Below are positions 9,501-16,737 of a DNA stretch of 64,000 nucleotides, one piece after another; positions within the stretch are counted from its first letter, which is position 1; each line of letters opens with the position of its first letter. Position numbers and translations under genes: made by a program. Under the pieces are notes generated by a model, which was given only the letters and a program-made list of their open reading frames with translations, was not told the origin of the DNA and did not search any database. The DNA is from Rufibacter immobilis. GTDB lineage: Bacteria; Bacteroidota; Bacteroidia; Cytophagales; Hymenobacteraceae. Where the stretch lies: positions 124,001 through 188,000 of the forward strand of contig NZ_RJJE01000002.1 in the NCBI RefSeq assembly GCF_003721565.1, given 5' to 3'.

Positions 9501-10151
9501 ATTCTTGATCACTTTAAACTGCGCCACGATGGACGTATCCTTTACTTCTTTGTAGCAGCCCGGCTGGTTCAACTCGTGGGAGCTGAGTCCGGTGCCGTCT
9601 GAAGGCGAGTACGGCTGAATGGTGTAACCTTTGTAGAGGTAGCCCTTATCATAGAGTTTCCGGAGCAAGGCCCAGTTGGATTCTATATATTGGTTGTCAA
9701 AGGTGATGTACGGTTTGTCCAGGTCCACCCAGTACCCCATGCGCTCAGTTAAGTCATCCCACTGGTGCTTGAAGCGCATCACGGTCTCGCGGCAACGGGC
9801 ATTGTACTCCTCCACCGAGATGGTCTTCCCGATGTCGTCTTTGATAATGCCCAGTTCTTTCTCTACCTGCAACTCAATGGGCAAACCGTGAGTATCCCAG
9901 CCACCTTTGCGGACTACCTGGAAACCTTGCAGCGTTTTGTAGCGGCAGAAAATGTCTTTCACGGCACGGGCCATCACGTGGTGAATACCCGGTGCGCCGT
10001 TGGCCGAAGGTGGTCCCTCATAAAACACAAAGGTAGGCTGACCCGCACGGGTCTCCACCGATTTCTCAAAGATGCGGTTCTCTTTCCAGTAGGCTCTCAC
10101 CTCTTCGGCCAGACCCGCATAGTCCAGTTGCTTATACTCGTTGTACTTCAC
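6594..10151 (-). CDS. ileS: Isoleucine--tRNA ligase
   Basis: 1185-residue class Ia aminoacyl-tRNA synthetase. The HIGH-type motif is GIHH at 55-58, inside GPPSANGAPGIHH, and KMSKR is at 729-733. The editing (CP1) domain lies between them and the anticodon-binding region follows. The C-terminal part lacks an obvious zinc-binding cysteine cluster, consistent with the longer eukaryote-like type of IleRS. Residues about 575-625 are a low-complexity stretch rich in Thr, Gly and Glu, between conserved parts of the catalytic core (see findings). Start at ATG 10151. A TAACTTTG box lies 145 nt upstream. Confidence 0.97.
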   Translation of the reverse strand: MKYNEYKQLDYAGLAEEVRAYWKENRIFEKSVETRAGQPTFVFYEGPPSANGAPGIHHVMARAVKDIFCRYKTLQGFQVVRKGGWDTHGLPIELQVEKELGIIKDDIGKTISVEEYNARCRETVMRFKHQWDDLTERMGYWVDLDKPYITFDNQYIESNWALLRKLYDKGYLYKGYTIQPYSPSDGTGLSSHELNQPGCYKEVKDTSIVAQFKVIKNSASEFLFAQPSGDVFILAWTTTPWTLPSNTALAVGDKITYVQVNTFNPYTHQPVSVVLAKALVGKYFSEKNKDLQLTDYKPGDKAIPFEMVQEFTGKQLVGLRYEQLMPYLQPFYDADKAFQVVAGDFVTTEDGTGVVHTSPTFGADDFRVAKQHGIPALTIKDELGNELPTVDRRGKFIHEIGVRLQEGVQKYNIKTHKPLGPDDFYVKNYTNEDESHPDYKTTDVIISIILKEENKAFKVEKYEHTYPHSWRTDKPILYYPLDAWFIKTTAVKQRLIDLNKTINWKPESTGSGRFGNWLENLVDWNLSRSRYWGTPLPIWRTEEGDEEICIGSVAELDREIERSIAAGVMTENPLRKSAKGTTNTGTKDEHEANTLLEFAGEFALSPTGTEEPRAELGITDFNYEGFDLHRPYVDNIILVSPSGKPMKRETDLIDVWFDSGAMPYAQWHYPFENQETFKANFPADFIAEGVDQTRGWFFTLHALAVMLEDSVAFKNVIANGLVLDKNGNKMSKRLGNAVDPFETIGRFGPDATRWYMIVNAPPWDNLKFNIDGVTEVQRRFFGTLQNTYSFFALYANLDGFTFEGAEIPVAQRTESDRWIISRLNTLVKEVGAYFDDYDPTKAARAIQDFVADELSNWYVRLNRKRFWKGELNQDKQAAYQTLYTCLETVAKLASPIAPFYMDRLFLDLNQVSGRSKAESIHLESFPQVEEDLIDVDLEQRMQLAQSVSSLVHSLRKKHMIKVRQPLGRILIPILDEKMKTQLQAVEDLILSEVNVKSLEYLEDTTGILVKKIKPNFKRLGQVFGPKLKLVAAQIQQMSQEDIAKMEREGFFEIPVEDDTTVLSREDVEIMSEDIPGWLVASEGALTVALDITITEELRLEGMARELVNRLQNLRKDSGLDVQDKIRVFLQEDNAEVAAAVQAFGAYIAEEVQAVELTLVQSLADAEAAVLDMEGFSLPVRLEVAR

Positions 10152-10295
10152 CTTATTGTTTGTAGGATGTGGTAGGTGTTACTCTATATTAATATGCAGT
10201 AAGGCCAGAAACCAAATGGAACCGCCCCCGGCAGATACTTGCAAAAGCGTAGGACCGCAAAATACGACCTATGTAGCTCTCTTCGCTCCTTTTAG

Positions 10296-10303
10296 CAAAG
10301 TTA
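10296..10303 (-). promoter_or_regulatory. Possible ileS promoter -7 box
   Basis: On the minus strand it reads TAACTTTG, matching the Bacteroidota -7 consensus TAnnTTTG. No clear -33 TTTG was found at the usual spacing. Confidence 0.4.
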
Positions 10304-10330
10304 AGCAATAAAAACTTGAGTACAGGTTTT

Positions 10331-10390
10331 CAGCGCTTTTCCGTTTAGCGGCTGTTTTTCTAAAAACAGCCGCTAAACGGAAAAGCGCTG
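10331..10390. repeat. Extragenic palindrome, copy D, 29-bp perfect arms
   Basis: The longest copy. Arms 10331-10359 and 10362-10390 are exact reverse complements, with only CT between them. The core (CCGTTTAGCGGCTGTTTTT) matches the family, and the outer CAGCGCTTTT is specific to this locus yet perfectly mirrored. It lies upstream of both flanking genes, so it is not simply a gene-end terminator. Confidence 0.95.
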
Positions 10391-10482
10391 ATGTATGGTT
10401 GTTCATGGCTAGTAGTAGGCGCTGTAGTTACTGCCTGTGCCAAGCGGCAATTACTGTTCTTCAGGTAAGTGGATAACCGCAC

Positions 10483-10519
10483 GTTTAGCGGCCGTTTTTC
10501 TGAAAACAGCTCCAAAACA
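10483..10519. repeat. Palindrome-family element, copy E, one arm divergent
   Basis: The left arm GTTTAGCGGCCGTTTTT is intact. The right arm reads GAAAACAGCTCCAAAAC, not its complement. It belongs to the asymmetric subfamily described in the findings. It lies 92 nt from copy D. Confidence 0.75.
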
Positions 10520-10643
10520 GGAAAATCATTTTTTCACTGGATAACTTCAGGAAAAATAGGGCAGGTATGATTCTTAGGCGGATTTTGTGTTGTACGGCTT
10601 CGCTTTCTTTGTTTCTTTGCCGCTACATTTTTCCACCAAAACT

Positions 10644-11732
10644 ATGACTTCTACCAAAATCGCCTCTGTACGTTATCAACCATTGAATTTACCCTTGATT
10701 GAGCCCTTCGCCATTGCCACGGGCACGCAATACCAAGTAGAAAATGTGGTGGTGCAGATCACCTTGGAAGACGGAACCCTTGGCTTGGGCGAGGCAGCCC
10801 CCTTCCCCGCGGTGAGCGGCGAGACGCAGCAAAGCACCCTGGCCATGCTGGGCGAACTGGAGAAGCACCTGCTACAGAAAGATGTGAAAAGCTGGCGCAC
10901 TCTGGCTAAAGAACTGGAGCAATTGGCTCCCCAGGCACCCGCAGCCCGGTGCGGTCTGGAGATGGCAATCTTGGATGCGCTCTGCAAACATTACCAGATG
11001 CCGCTCTACGTGTTCTTCGGGGGGGTGCAGACAGAACTGAAAACCGACCTCACCATCACCGCCGGCGACGAGGCCCATGCAGCCGCCTCTGCCAGGTCAA
11101 TCGTGGAACGTGGCTTCTCTGTTATAAAGGTGAAGACCGAAGGAGTAGATGTGGATTATGACTTGCGTCGTTTGCAGGCAATTCACAAAGCGGCGCCGGG
11201 GACAAAACTGATTGTAGACGGAAACTGCGGCTATAATCTGGCCCGGGCGCAAGACTTTGTCAACAGAGCTACCGAAGCCGAAATCCCGGTTATTTTACTG
11301 GAACAGCCGCTTCCGCGCGAATCCTGGGAAGACCTGGCAGTGTTGGCAACGAACTGCCCTTTCCCCATCGCCGCCGATGAATCTGCGCGCGGTGCCCAGG
11401 ATGTTTCACGATTAGCGCAGGACCGAAGTGCCTCGGTTGTCAACATAAAATTGATGAAGTGCGGAGTGTTGGAAGCTATGCAGATGGCGGCGCTGGCTCA
11501 GGTGCACGGCCTAGGGCTCATGATTGGCGGAATGGTGGAGAGCATTTTGGCCATGACTTTCTCGGCGCATTTCGCGGCAGGCGTTGGCGGATTTGAGTAC
11601 ATAGATCTGGATACTCCTTTATTTATAAGAGAACATCCGTTCAAAGGTGGCTTCACCCAAACAGGTGAACTCCTGCAACTGAATCCCACAATAGCGGGGC
11701 ACGGGGTGAGTTTGACTTCTCCCCTACCCTAA
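10644..11732 (+). CDS. Enolase-superfamily dipeptide epimerase (L-Ala-D/L-Glu type)
   Basis: 362 residues from ATG 10644. The frame is open further upstream, but MTSTKIASVRYQP is where the family N-terminus begins. The muconate-lactonizing/epimerase fold is shown by the VIKVKTE lysine motif, metal ligands in IVDGNCGY, LLEQPL and AADES, and the second catalytic lysine in NIKLMK. These support racemisation at a carbon next to a carboxylate. The C-terminal DLDTPLFIREHPFKGGF stretch is typical of the L-Ala-D/L-Glu epimerases used in murein peptide recycling. o-Succinylbenzoate synthase (MenC) is the main alternative, but no menaquinone genes are nearby. Confidence 0.82.
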   Translation: MTSTKIASVRYQPLNLPLIEPFAIATGTQYQVENVVVQITLEDGTLGLGEAAPFPAVSGETQQSTLAMLGELEKHLLQKDVKSWRTLAKELEQLAPQAPAARCGLEMAILDALCKHYQMPLYVFFGGVQTELKTDLTITAGDEAHAAASARSIVERGFSVIKVKTEGVDVDYDLRRLQAIHKAAPGTKLIVDGNCGYNLARAQDFVNRATEAEIPVILLEQPLPRESWEDLAVLATNCPFPIAADESARGAQDVSRLAQDRSASVVNIKLMKCGVLEAMQMAALAQVHGLGLMIGGMVESILAMTFSAHFAAGVGGFEYIDLDTPLFIREHPFKGGFTQTGELLQLNPTIAGHGVSLTSPLP

Positions 11733-11753
11733 GAAATTCCTGCTTAAAACCCA

Positions 11754-11799
11754 CGGGCGTTTAGGGGCTCTTTTTTGAAAAACAGCCCCTAAACGCCCG
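11754..11799. repeat. Extragenic palindrome, copy F
   Basis: CGGGCGTTTAGGGGCT pairs with AGCCCCTAAACGCCCG around a T/A centre. The CGGGC extension is specific to this copy. It lies 22 nt after the epimerase stop codon. Confidence 0.9.
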
Positions 11800-11869
11800 A
11801 TACAGTTTCGCCTTAGTACCACGTGGAAAACCGCTGATTCTTCTGTGCTCGGGTCTCTAAGCTTTCCAC

Positions 11870-11910
11870 AACAAAAAAGGCTCTCCTGTAGCAGGAGAGC
11901 CTTTTTTGTT
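11870..11910. terminator. Bidirectional terminator, epimerase / glyS
   Basis: 19-bp perfect arms (AACAAAAAAGGCTCTCCTG and its complement) with a 3-nt loop. T-runs are present on both strands, between convergent genes. Confidence 0.88.
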
Positions 11911-11916
11911 ATTTCT

Positions 11917-11953
11917 GTTTTGGGCTTTATTTCAGAAAAAGAGCCGCTAAACG
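11917..11953. repeat. Palindrome-family element, copy G, one arm divergent
   Basis: The right arm GAAAAAGAGCCGCTAAAC is intact and continues GCA. The left arm reads GTTTTGGGCTTTATTT. It is a member of the asymmetric subfamily, directly beyond the glyS stop codon. Confidence 0.7.
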
Positions 11954-11959
11954 CACAGT

Positions 11960-13456
11960 TTACAGTTTCTCAAAAATCCGCTTGAAGCTAACCGCGTCAC
12001 CAATGTACTGGCGCAGTTCTGAGATAGGCATACGCTTCTGCTCACGGCTGTCGCGGTCACGCACGGTAACGGTGTTGTTCTCCAGGGTCTCATAATCAAC
12101 CGCAATACAGAACGGCGTCCCGATCAAGTCCTGGCGGGTATAGCGTTTGCCAATGGCATCTCGCTCTTCGTAGATCATGTTGAAGTCATAACGGAGATCG
12201 TTGAAAATTTCCATGGCTTTCTCAGGCAGCCCGTCTTTCTTCACCAGCGGGAACACGGCGGCTTTCACCGGGGCAATGGCCGGGTGGAATTTCAGGAAGG
12301 TACGGGTCTTGGTGTTCTCGCCTTCGGTGATTTCCTCTTCCTGGTAGGCGTTGCAAAGGGTCATCAGGAACAGACGGTCGGCGCCAACGGAGGTTTCTAC
12401 CACGTATGGTACGTAGTTTCCAAACGGTTTGCCATCTTCGTTCAGGTCGTTGTCAAAGTACTGCTGCTTTTTACGGCTCAGTTCCTGGTGCTGCGTCAAG
12501 TCGAAATCGGTGCGGGAGTGGATTCCTTCTACTTCTTTGAAACCGAACGGAAATTCAAACTCAATGTCAACTGCGGCGTTGGCATAGTGGGCCAGTTTCT
12601 CGTGGTCGTGGAAACGGAGTTTTTCGGCGGGAACGCCCAGCGCCTCGTGCCAGTTGCGGCGCATGGTTCTCCAGTGCTGGTACCATTCCATTTCGGTGCC
12701 AGGGCGAACGAAGAACTGCATCTCCATCTGCTCAAACTCACGCATTCTGAAGATGAACTGACGGGCCACGATCTCGTTCCGGAAGGCTTTCCCAATCTGG
12801 GCAATCCCGAAGGGCACTTTCATACGGCCCGATTTCTGCACGTTCAGGAAGTTCACGAAGATTCCCTGCGCGGTTTCGGGGCGTAGATAAATGGTGCTGG
12901 AGTCCTCGGCCACGGATCCTACCTGTGTGGAGAACATCAGGTTGAATTGGCGCACCTCGGTCCAGTTAGAAGTACCTGAAATTGGGCACTTTATGTTTTC
13001 TGAGATAATCAATTGCTGTACGCCTTTGAGGTCTTCGGCTTCCAGCAGACGCGCCATTTGGTTGAGCAGATTCTGCTTTCTTTCCACATCGCCGGCTTTC
13101 TCGTACTCAGCGGCTTTCTCCTCTAAGAGAACATCGGCGCGGTAGCGCTTCTTGGAGTCGAGGTTATCAATCATGGGGTCATTGAACGAGTCCACGTGGC
13201 CCGATGCTTTCCAGGTGTTGGGGTGCATGAAGATGGCGGCGTCTATACCCACCACGTTTTGGTTGAGCTGCGTCATGCATTTCCACCAAAGTGTCTTGAG
13301 GTTATTTTTCAGTTCTACCCCATTTTGGCCATAGTCATACACGGCCTGCAGTCCGTCATAGATCTCGCTGGAGGGGAACACGAAGCCGTACTCCTTGGCG
13401 TGCGAGATGATATCTTTTAACTGTGCGTTTTCTGTGGTTTTCTCAGTTGTGCTCAT
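11960..13456 (-). CDS. glyS: Glycine--tRNA ligase, single-chain class II type
   Basis: 498-residue class II synthetase of the homodimeric type found in eukaryotes, archaea and some bacteria, not the alpha/beta GlyQ-GlyS type. Class II motifs are visible: FRNEIVARQFIFRMREFEQMEMQ fragments (motif 2), YLRPETAQGIFVNF, and GADRLFLMTLC near the C-terminus (motif 3). It charges tRNA-Gly in the cytoplasm. Start ATG 13456. A TATATTTG box ends only 5 nt before the ATG, suggesting a very short or absent leader. Confidence 0.95.
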   Translation of the reverse strand: MSTTEKTTENAQLKDIISHAKEYGFVFPSSEIYDGLQAVYDYGQNGVELKNNLKTLWWKCMTQLNQNVVGIDAAIFMHPNTWKASGHVDSFNDPMIDNLDSKKRYRADVLLEEKAAEYEKAGDVERKQNLLNQMARLLEAEDLKGVQQLIISENIKCPISGTSNWTEVRQFNLMFSTQVGSVAEDSSTIYLRPETAQGIFVNFLNVQKSGRMKVPFGIAQIGKAFRNEIVARQFIFRMREFEQMEMQFFVRPGTEMEWYQHWRTMRRNWHEALGVPAEKLRFHDHEKLAHYANAAVDIEFEFPFGFKEVEGIHSRTDFDLTQHQELSRKKQQYFDNDLNEDGKPFGNYVPYVVETSVGADRLFLMTLCNAYQEEEITEGENTKTRTFLKFHPAIAPVKAAVFPLVKKDGLPEKAMEIFNDLRYDFNMIYEERDAIGKRYTRQDLIGTPFCIAVDYETLENNTVTVRDRDSREQKRMPISELRQYIGDAVSFKRIFEKL

Positions 13457-13460
13457 GGCG

Positions 13461-13468
13461 CAAATATA
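13461..13468 (-). promoter_or_regulatory. Possible glyS -7 promoter box next to the start codon
   Basis: On the minus strand it reads TATATTTG, matching TAnnTTTG, and ends 5 nt before ATG. If used, the transcript would start at or near the start codon. Confidence 0.4.
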
Positions 13469-13662
13469 GAGGTTTCCTTGGCACTTTCTCTAAAGCGCCG
13501 CATAGGTTTGGTTATGGCAATACCGCTTCTGGAGGAGAAATGTTTGGTTAAAAATCCTGAGAATGAGAAGGGTTTATGCTTACTTCGTACTTTTGTGTCC
13601 GTATAATTTCCTTTCAACTGATTCCTTAACAATTCGGTAACATTACAAGGAATTAATTCCTT

Positions 13663-13670
13663 TACTTTTG
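13663..13670 (+). promoter_or_regulatory. Possible promoter of the phosphate transporter gene
   Basis: TACTTTTG matches the Bacteroidota -7 box, 29 nt before the ATG. There is no obvious -33 TTTG. Confidence 0.45.
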
Positions 13671-13699
13671 GCACCTTTTTTTCTCACCAATACTTAATT

Positions 13700-15106
13700 A
13701 TGTTCGGATTAGAGACACATTTACTGATCTTGCTGGTAATTTGCTTACTGGCCGCGTGTGCTTTTGAATTTGTGAACGGTTTCCATGATACCGCCAATGC
13801 AGTGGCTACCGTTATTTACACCAATACGCTCAGACCATGGGCAGCGGTAGTCTGGTCTGGTTTCTGGAACTTCATTGGCGTTTTTGCCGGCGGTATTGGG
13901 GTGGCCATGGGAATTGTGTACCTCCTGCCCATAGAAACGCTTATTGACCAAGATGTCTGGCACGGCATTGCCATGATTGGTGCACTGCTGTTAAGTGCGA
14001 TCATCTGGAACGTGGGTACCTGGTACTACGGCTTGCCTTCTTCCAGCTCCCATACCTTAATTGGTTCTATTCTAGGCCTTGGCATTGCGTATTCTCTACT
14101 TCCTTCCACCACTGAGGCTACTTTCTCCTGGGACGAGGCCAGCAAAACCGGTATGTCTCTTCTGGTTTCCCCCGTTTTGGGCTTTACCTTAACCGTGTTT
14201 CTGATGTTCCTCCTGAAGCGGTTTGTGAAGAACAAGACTATTTTCAAGGAGCCGCATAAACGCAAAGCCCCCCCTCTGTGGATCAGAATCATCTTGATTA
14301 TTACGTGTACCCTGGTTTCATTCTTCCATGGTTCTAATGACGGTCAGAAGGGAGTAGGTCTGGTGATGCTGATTTTGATTGCCATTGTGCCTACTTATTA
14401 TGCTCTGGACAATGACAAAGACCCAGCCGGACTCAGAACCTCCATTACCCAAGTTGAGCAAGTTCTTTCTAAAGTAGACAGCACCGTGCTTTCTGCGTCA
14501 GATGCCAGAGAATTAAGTTTGCTTAACGCCGAGGTAAGAGAAATGAACGGTGTTTTTGCCGCCAATCCTACTACTCATAACCTTCCTAAAGATACCCGTT
14601 TCCTTCTGCGCCGCGATATTCTCCTGATTACTAAAGGAACAGACAGACTCATGGAGAGCCCAGACATCACGTTGAGCCAGCGCGACCGTGATCAGCTGAA
14701 AGCTGGTGTCACCGGTATGCGGTCTTACACAGATTATGCTCCTAATTGGGTGATTATGATGATTGCGCTTTCTCTGGGTATTGGAACCATGATTGGCTGG
14801 AAGCGCATTGTGAAAACCATTGGCGAAAAGATTGGAAAAGAGCACCTCACCTATGCCCAAGGAGCCTCTGCCGAGTTCATGGCAGCCAGCGTGATTGGTT
14901 TCTCTACGTTTATCTTTAAGTTACCCGTTAGTACCACCCACATTCTTTCCTCTGGTATTGCAGGTAGTATGGTGGCCAACCGCGGTATCAAAAACTTGAA
15001 TGCCGGTACCATCCGGAACATTGCTTTGGCTTGGGTACTAACGTTACCAGTCTCTATGTTCTTATCTGGTACCTTATTCCTGCTTTTCCGCTGGATGTTT
15101 GCCTAG
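13700..15106 (+). CDS. PiT-family inorganic phosphate transporter
   Basis: 468-residue inner-membrane protein of the PiT family, which carries metal-phosphate complexes with a proton or Na ion. The two inverted family signatures are present: GFHDTANAVATVIYT near residue 27 and a second half beginning EFMAASVIGF, with PVSTTHILSSGIAG near residue 415. About ten hydrophobic segments are visible. A hydrophilic loop of about 100 residues (about 240-340), with DKDPAGLRTSITQVEQ and many charged residues, interrupts the membrane parts. This matches the large central loop of bacterial PiT proteins. No PhoU-like regulator gene is adjacent. A terminator follows the stop. Confidence 0.94.
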   Translation: MFGLETHLLILLVICLLAACAFEFVNGFHDTANAVATVIYTNTLRPWAAVVWSGFWNFIGVFAGGIGVAMGIVYLLPIETLIDQDVWHGIAMIGALLLSAIIWNVGTWYYGLPSSSSHTLIGSILGLGIAYSLLPSTTEATFSWDEASKTGMSLLVSPVLGFTLTVFLMFLLKRFVKNKTIFKEPHKRKAPPLWIRIILIITCTLVSFFHGSNDGQKGVGLVMLILIAIVPTYYALDNDKDPAGLRTSITQVEQVLSKVDSTVLSASDARELSLLNAEVREMNGVFAANPTTHNLPKDTRFLLRRDILLITKGTDRLMESPDITLSQRDRDQLKAGVTGMRSYTDYAPNWVIMMIALSLGIGTMIGWKRIVKTIGEKIGKEHLTYAQGASAEFMAASVIGFSTFIFKLPVSTTHILSSGIAGSMVANRGIKNLNAGTIRNIALAWVLTLPVSMFLSGTLFLLFRWMFA

Positions 15107-15126
15107 GACTATAGTAAAGAGATATA

Positions 15127-15160
15127 AAAAGAGCCGCTTCAGAAATGAGGCGGCTCTTTT
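15127..15160 (+). terminator. Terminator of the phosphate transporter gene
   Basis: AAAAGAGCCGC pairs with GCGGCTCTTTT, 21 nt after the stop codon. Confidence 0.85.
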
Positions 15161-15463
15161 GCTTTATAATATCTTATACTCTTTGAATAGCTTAAACGCT
15201 TACGCTCTCAAGCTCTTATCTGTACCTATATGGGAAATTAGAAGCTCCAACAATATTCTGATGATCAATAGTAGGTCGATTCATTAGCGGCAAGGCTGAT
15301 GAACTCCTATGCCTGCCCTTCTATAACCCAGTAGCCCTCGAAGTCCTTTTCCCTTTTTAGACTCTGTAGAAGACTTTGAAGATTCTAGGCTCTCAGAGTT
15401 CGCTATTTCTAATAGGTGGTCTTGTAGGGCTTAAAAATGGCCTCTCTTAGGGCCTTCTGAAAG

Positions 15464-15493
15464 GCTGTTCCACGCTAAATACCGTGGAACAGC
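15464..15493. other. Isolated hairpin in an intergenic region
   Basis: GCTGTTCCACG and CGTGGAACAGC are separated by 8 nt, with no T-run beside it. It could be a fold of a non-coding RNA or an operator. Nothing in the sequence decides. Confidence 0.5.
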
Positions 15494-15618
15494 AAAAATG
15501 AATCGCGCGAGAATGGCGTATTTTTATTGAAATGGGTAGTTCATGGAGAATAATGTCAGTAGCAAAAGGATTCTTTAAAGCTTAATTATGCTAAGGAGGC
15601 TTACACAGAAGGTATTAA

Positions 15619-15655
15619 AAACAGAAAGAACCGCTTGAGGCGGTTCTTTCTGTTT
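15619..15655 (-). terminator. Terminator of the acidic unknown gene
   Basis: 16-bp perfect arms (AAACAGAAAGAACCGC and complement), 5-nt loop, and a T-run on the minus strand. It lies 34 nt beyond the stop of the gene at 15689. Confidence 0.85.
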
Positions 15656-15688
15656 AAGTGAGATGTTATAAGAATGTCTCAGTCTGCA

Positions 15689-16168
15689 TTAGGCTTGTTT
15701 TGGCCAAAGAACTTCCAGGTTATCGTCCATATGAACTCCAAAGTTCACCGCCAGCAGCTTTCCTTCTTCAAAATAAAGGTCAATCATTTCACGCTCGTAA
15801 GAAAGACAGGTCACGTTGTTCTCAATCTTTTCCTTCTCCACGTTCTGCACGCCGTTCTGTTTAAACAGATCCTCCACTTCCTGCTGGCTCATTTCAAAAA
15901 TCTTTTTGCCAAACAGTGTTACGTTAGGGTTTGCGGTTTCAATGCAGCTCAGGCGGTAGTCATCTTCCTTATCAAAGTAGAATGAGAAGCCACTGTCCCA
16001 GTAGTTCCAAGCCTTGTGCTCAAATTCATCTTCTTCATCAGACTCTTCAATTTCCTCTGGCTCGCCCATGATCTCCTCCACGTCATCCATGCTCAGCCCG
16101 AAGTACAGGTCACCTATGCCGTACCCTAATTTTATCTCGTTGTCAAATTCTTCTCTGTCCTGTTCCAT
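15689..16168 (-). CDS. Acidic conserved-looking protein, unknown function
   Basis: 159 residues, strongly acidic (a run EEIEESDEEDEFE near residue 40), with no signal peptide and no membrane segment, so probably cytoplasmic. It has two stretches of the form G-hydrophobic-S-hxxV-hxxhhG-P/E (GLSMDDVEEIMGEPEE and MSQQEVEDLFKQNGVQ). This resembles the repeated helix pattern in BamE/SmpA-like and PepSY-like small domains, but similarity is too weak for a family name. It lies next to the candidate replication origin, transcribed away from it. Function unknown. Confidence 0.75.
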   Translation of the reverse strand: MEQDREEFDNEIKLGYGIGDLYFGLSMDDVEEIMGEPEEIEESDEEDEFEHKAWNYWDSGFSFYFDKEDDYRLSCIETANPNVTLFGKKIFEMSQQEVEDLFKQNGVQNVEKEKIENNVTCLSYEREMIDLYFEEGKLLAVNFGVHMDDNLEVLWPKQA

Positions 16169-16351
16169 AGTTTCAAATGATTATATGGTGGTCCGTTTCC
16201 GGCTTTGTTTTCCTAAAACTACTCAAAAATTGCGGTTCTTCCACATTGTACACCTGTTTGGGGCCTGCCTAAAAAATTTGCGCCGCGCCCCAGCTCCCCC
16301 TTTCTCTTTTCTGATCTGCGCGCTTTTCCCACTTTTCCACGAAGTCAACTT

Positions 16352-16737
16352 GATATCTATTATAAAATGATTTTTTTAAAAAGAATCTTGTTCGTCATTA
16401 GGGCTGTGTAGAAGTGGATAAAAAATCTTATCCGCACGTTTTCCCCGCACTTTCTCAATATCCGCTTACTACCCACTTTTATACTCACTGTTGTGTGGAT
16501 TCTTTTTTTATCATTTTCAAGCACTTAAATCAGATTTCCACTTCTGCACACATATTCTGGAAAATTGAGGCCTACGTTTATACTCAGGTTGATAACTTCT
16601 CAAAAACTTTGATTTTATAAACGCTTCCCCACATTTCTGCTAGTTCTGCTCCTTTTTGGGTTCTGGTGAATCTGATTTTTCAGACAATGGGTTCTTTTAT
16701 CCATATTCTTGTCCACAGTTATCCACTGTGAATCCAC
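16352..16737. other. oriC: Candidate chromosome replication origin (oriC)
   Basis: The gene-free gap at 16169-16737 is AT-rich and carries DnaA-box-like words (consensus TTATCCACA). They are TTATCCACT on the minus strand at 16413-16421, and on the plus strand TTATCCGCA at 16428-16436, TTATCCATA at 16697-16705, TTGTCCACA at 16709-16717 and TTATCCACT at 16719-16727. A T/A-only tract near 16352-16380 could be the unwinding element. mnmG, often near bacterial origins, begins 4.4 kb away, and a perfect parS lies at 21165. The role is inferred from sequence. No dnaA gene is in the window, and dnaA need not adjoin oriC in this phylum. Confidence 0.6.

Larger units (their letters stand above)
10152..10643. 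other. Divergent intergenic region between ileS and the epimerase gene
   Basis: About 490 nt without a supported gene. It contains two palindrome-family elements (copies D and E), an ileS promoter-like box, and two single TTATCCAC/TTATCCAG-like words near 10,452 and 10,540. The upstream regions of both genes lie here. Confidence 0.7.
15107..15688. other. Gene-poor region of about 580 nt
   Basis: No supported reading frame. It holds the terminators of both flanking genes and, at 15464-15493, a separate hairpin with 11-bp arms (GCTGTTCCACG / CGTGGAACAGC). The rest of the region shows no recognisable feature. A small RNA or decayed gene is possible but unsupported. Confidence 0.6.

Noticed and set aside
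10440-10560. TTATCCACT-like words near 10452 and 10540 as a possible second origin
   Set aside because: Only two words, imperfect and far apart, in a region explained by promoters and palindromes. The 16.4 kb gap has five, three of them clustered, and lies nearer to parS and mnmG.
13453-13674. 73-codon minus-strand frame upstream of glyS
   Set aside because: It overlaps the glyS start and the phosphate transporter promoter region, and its sequence resembles no protein pattern.
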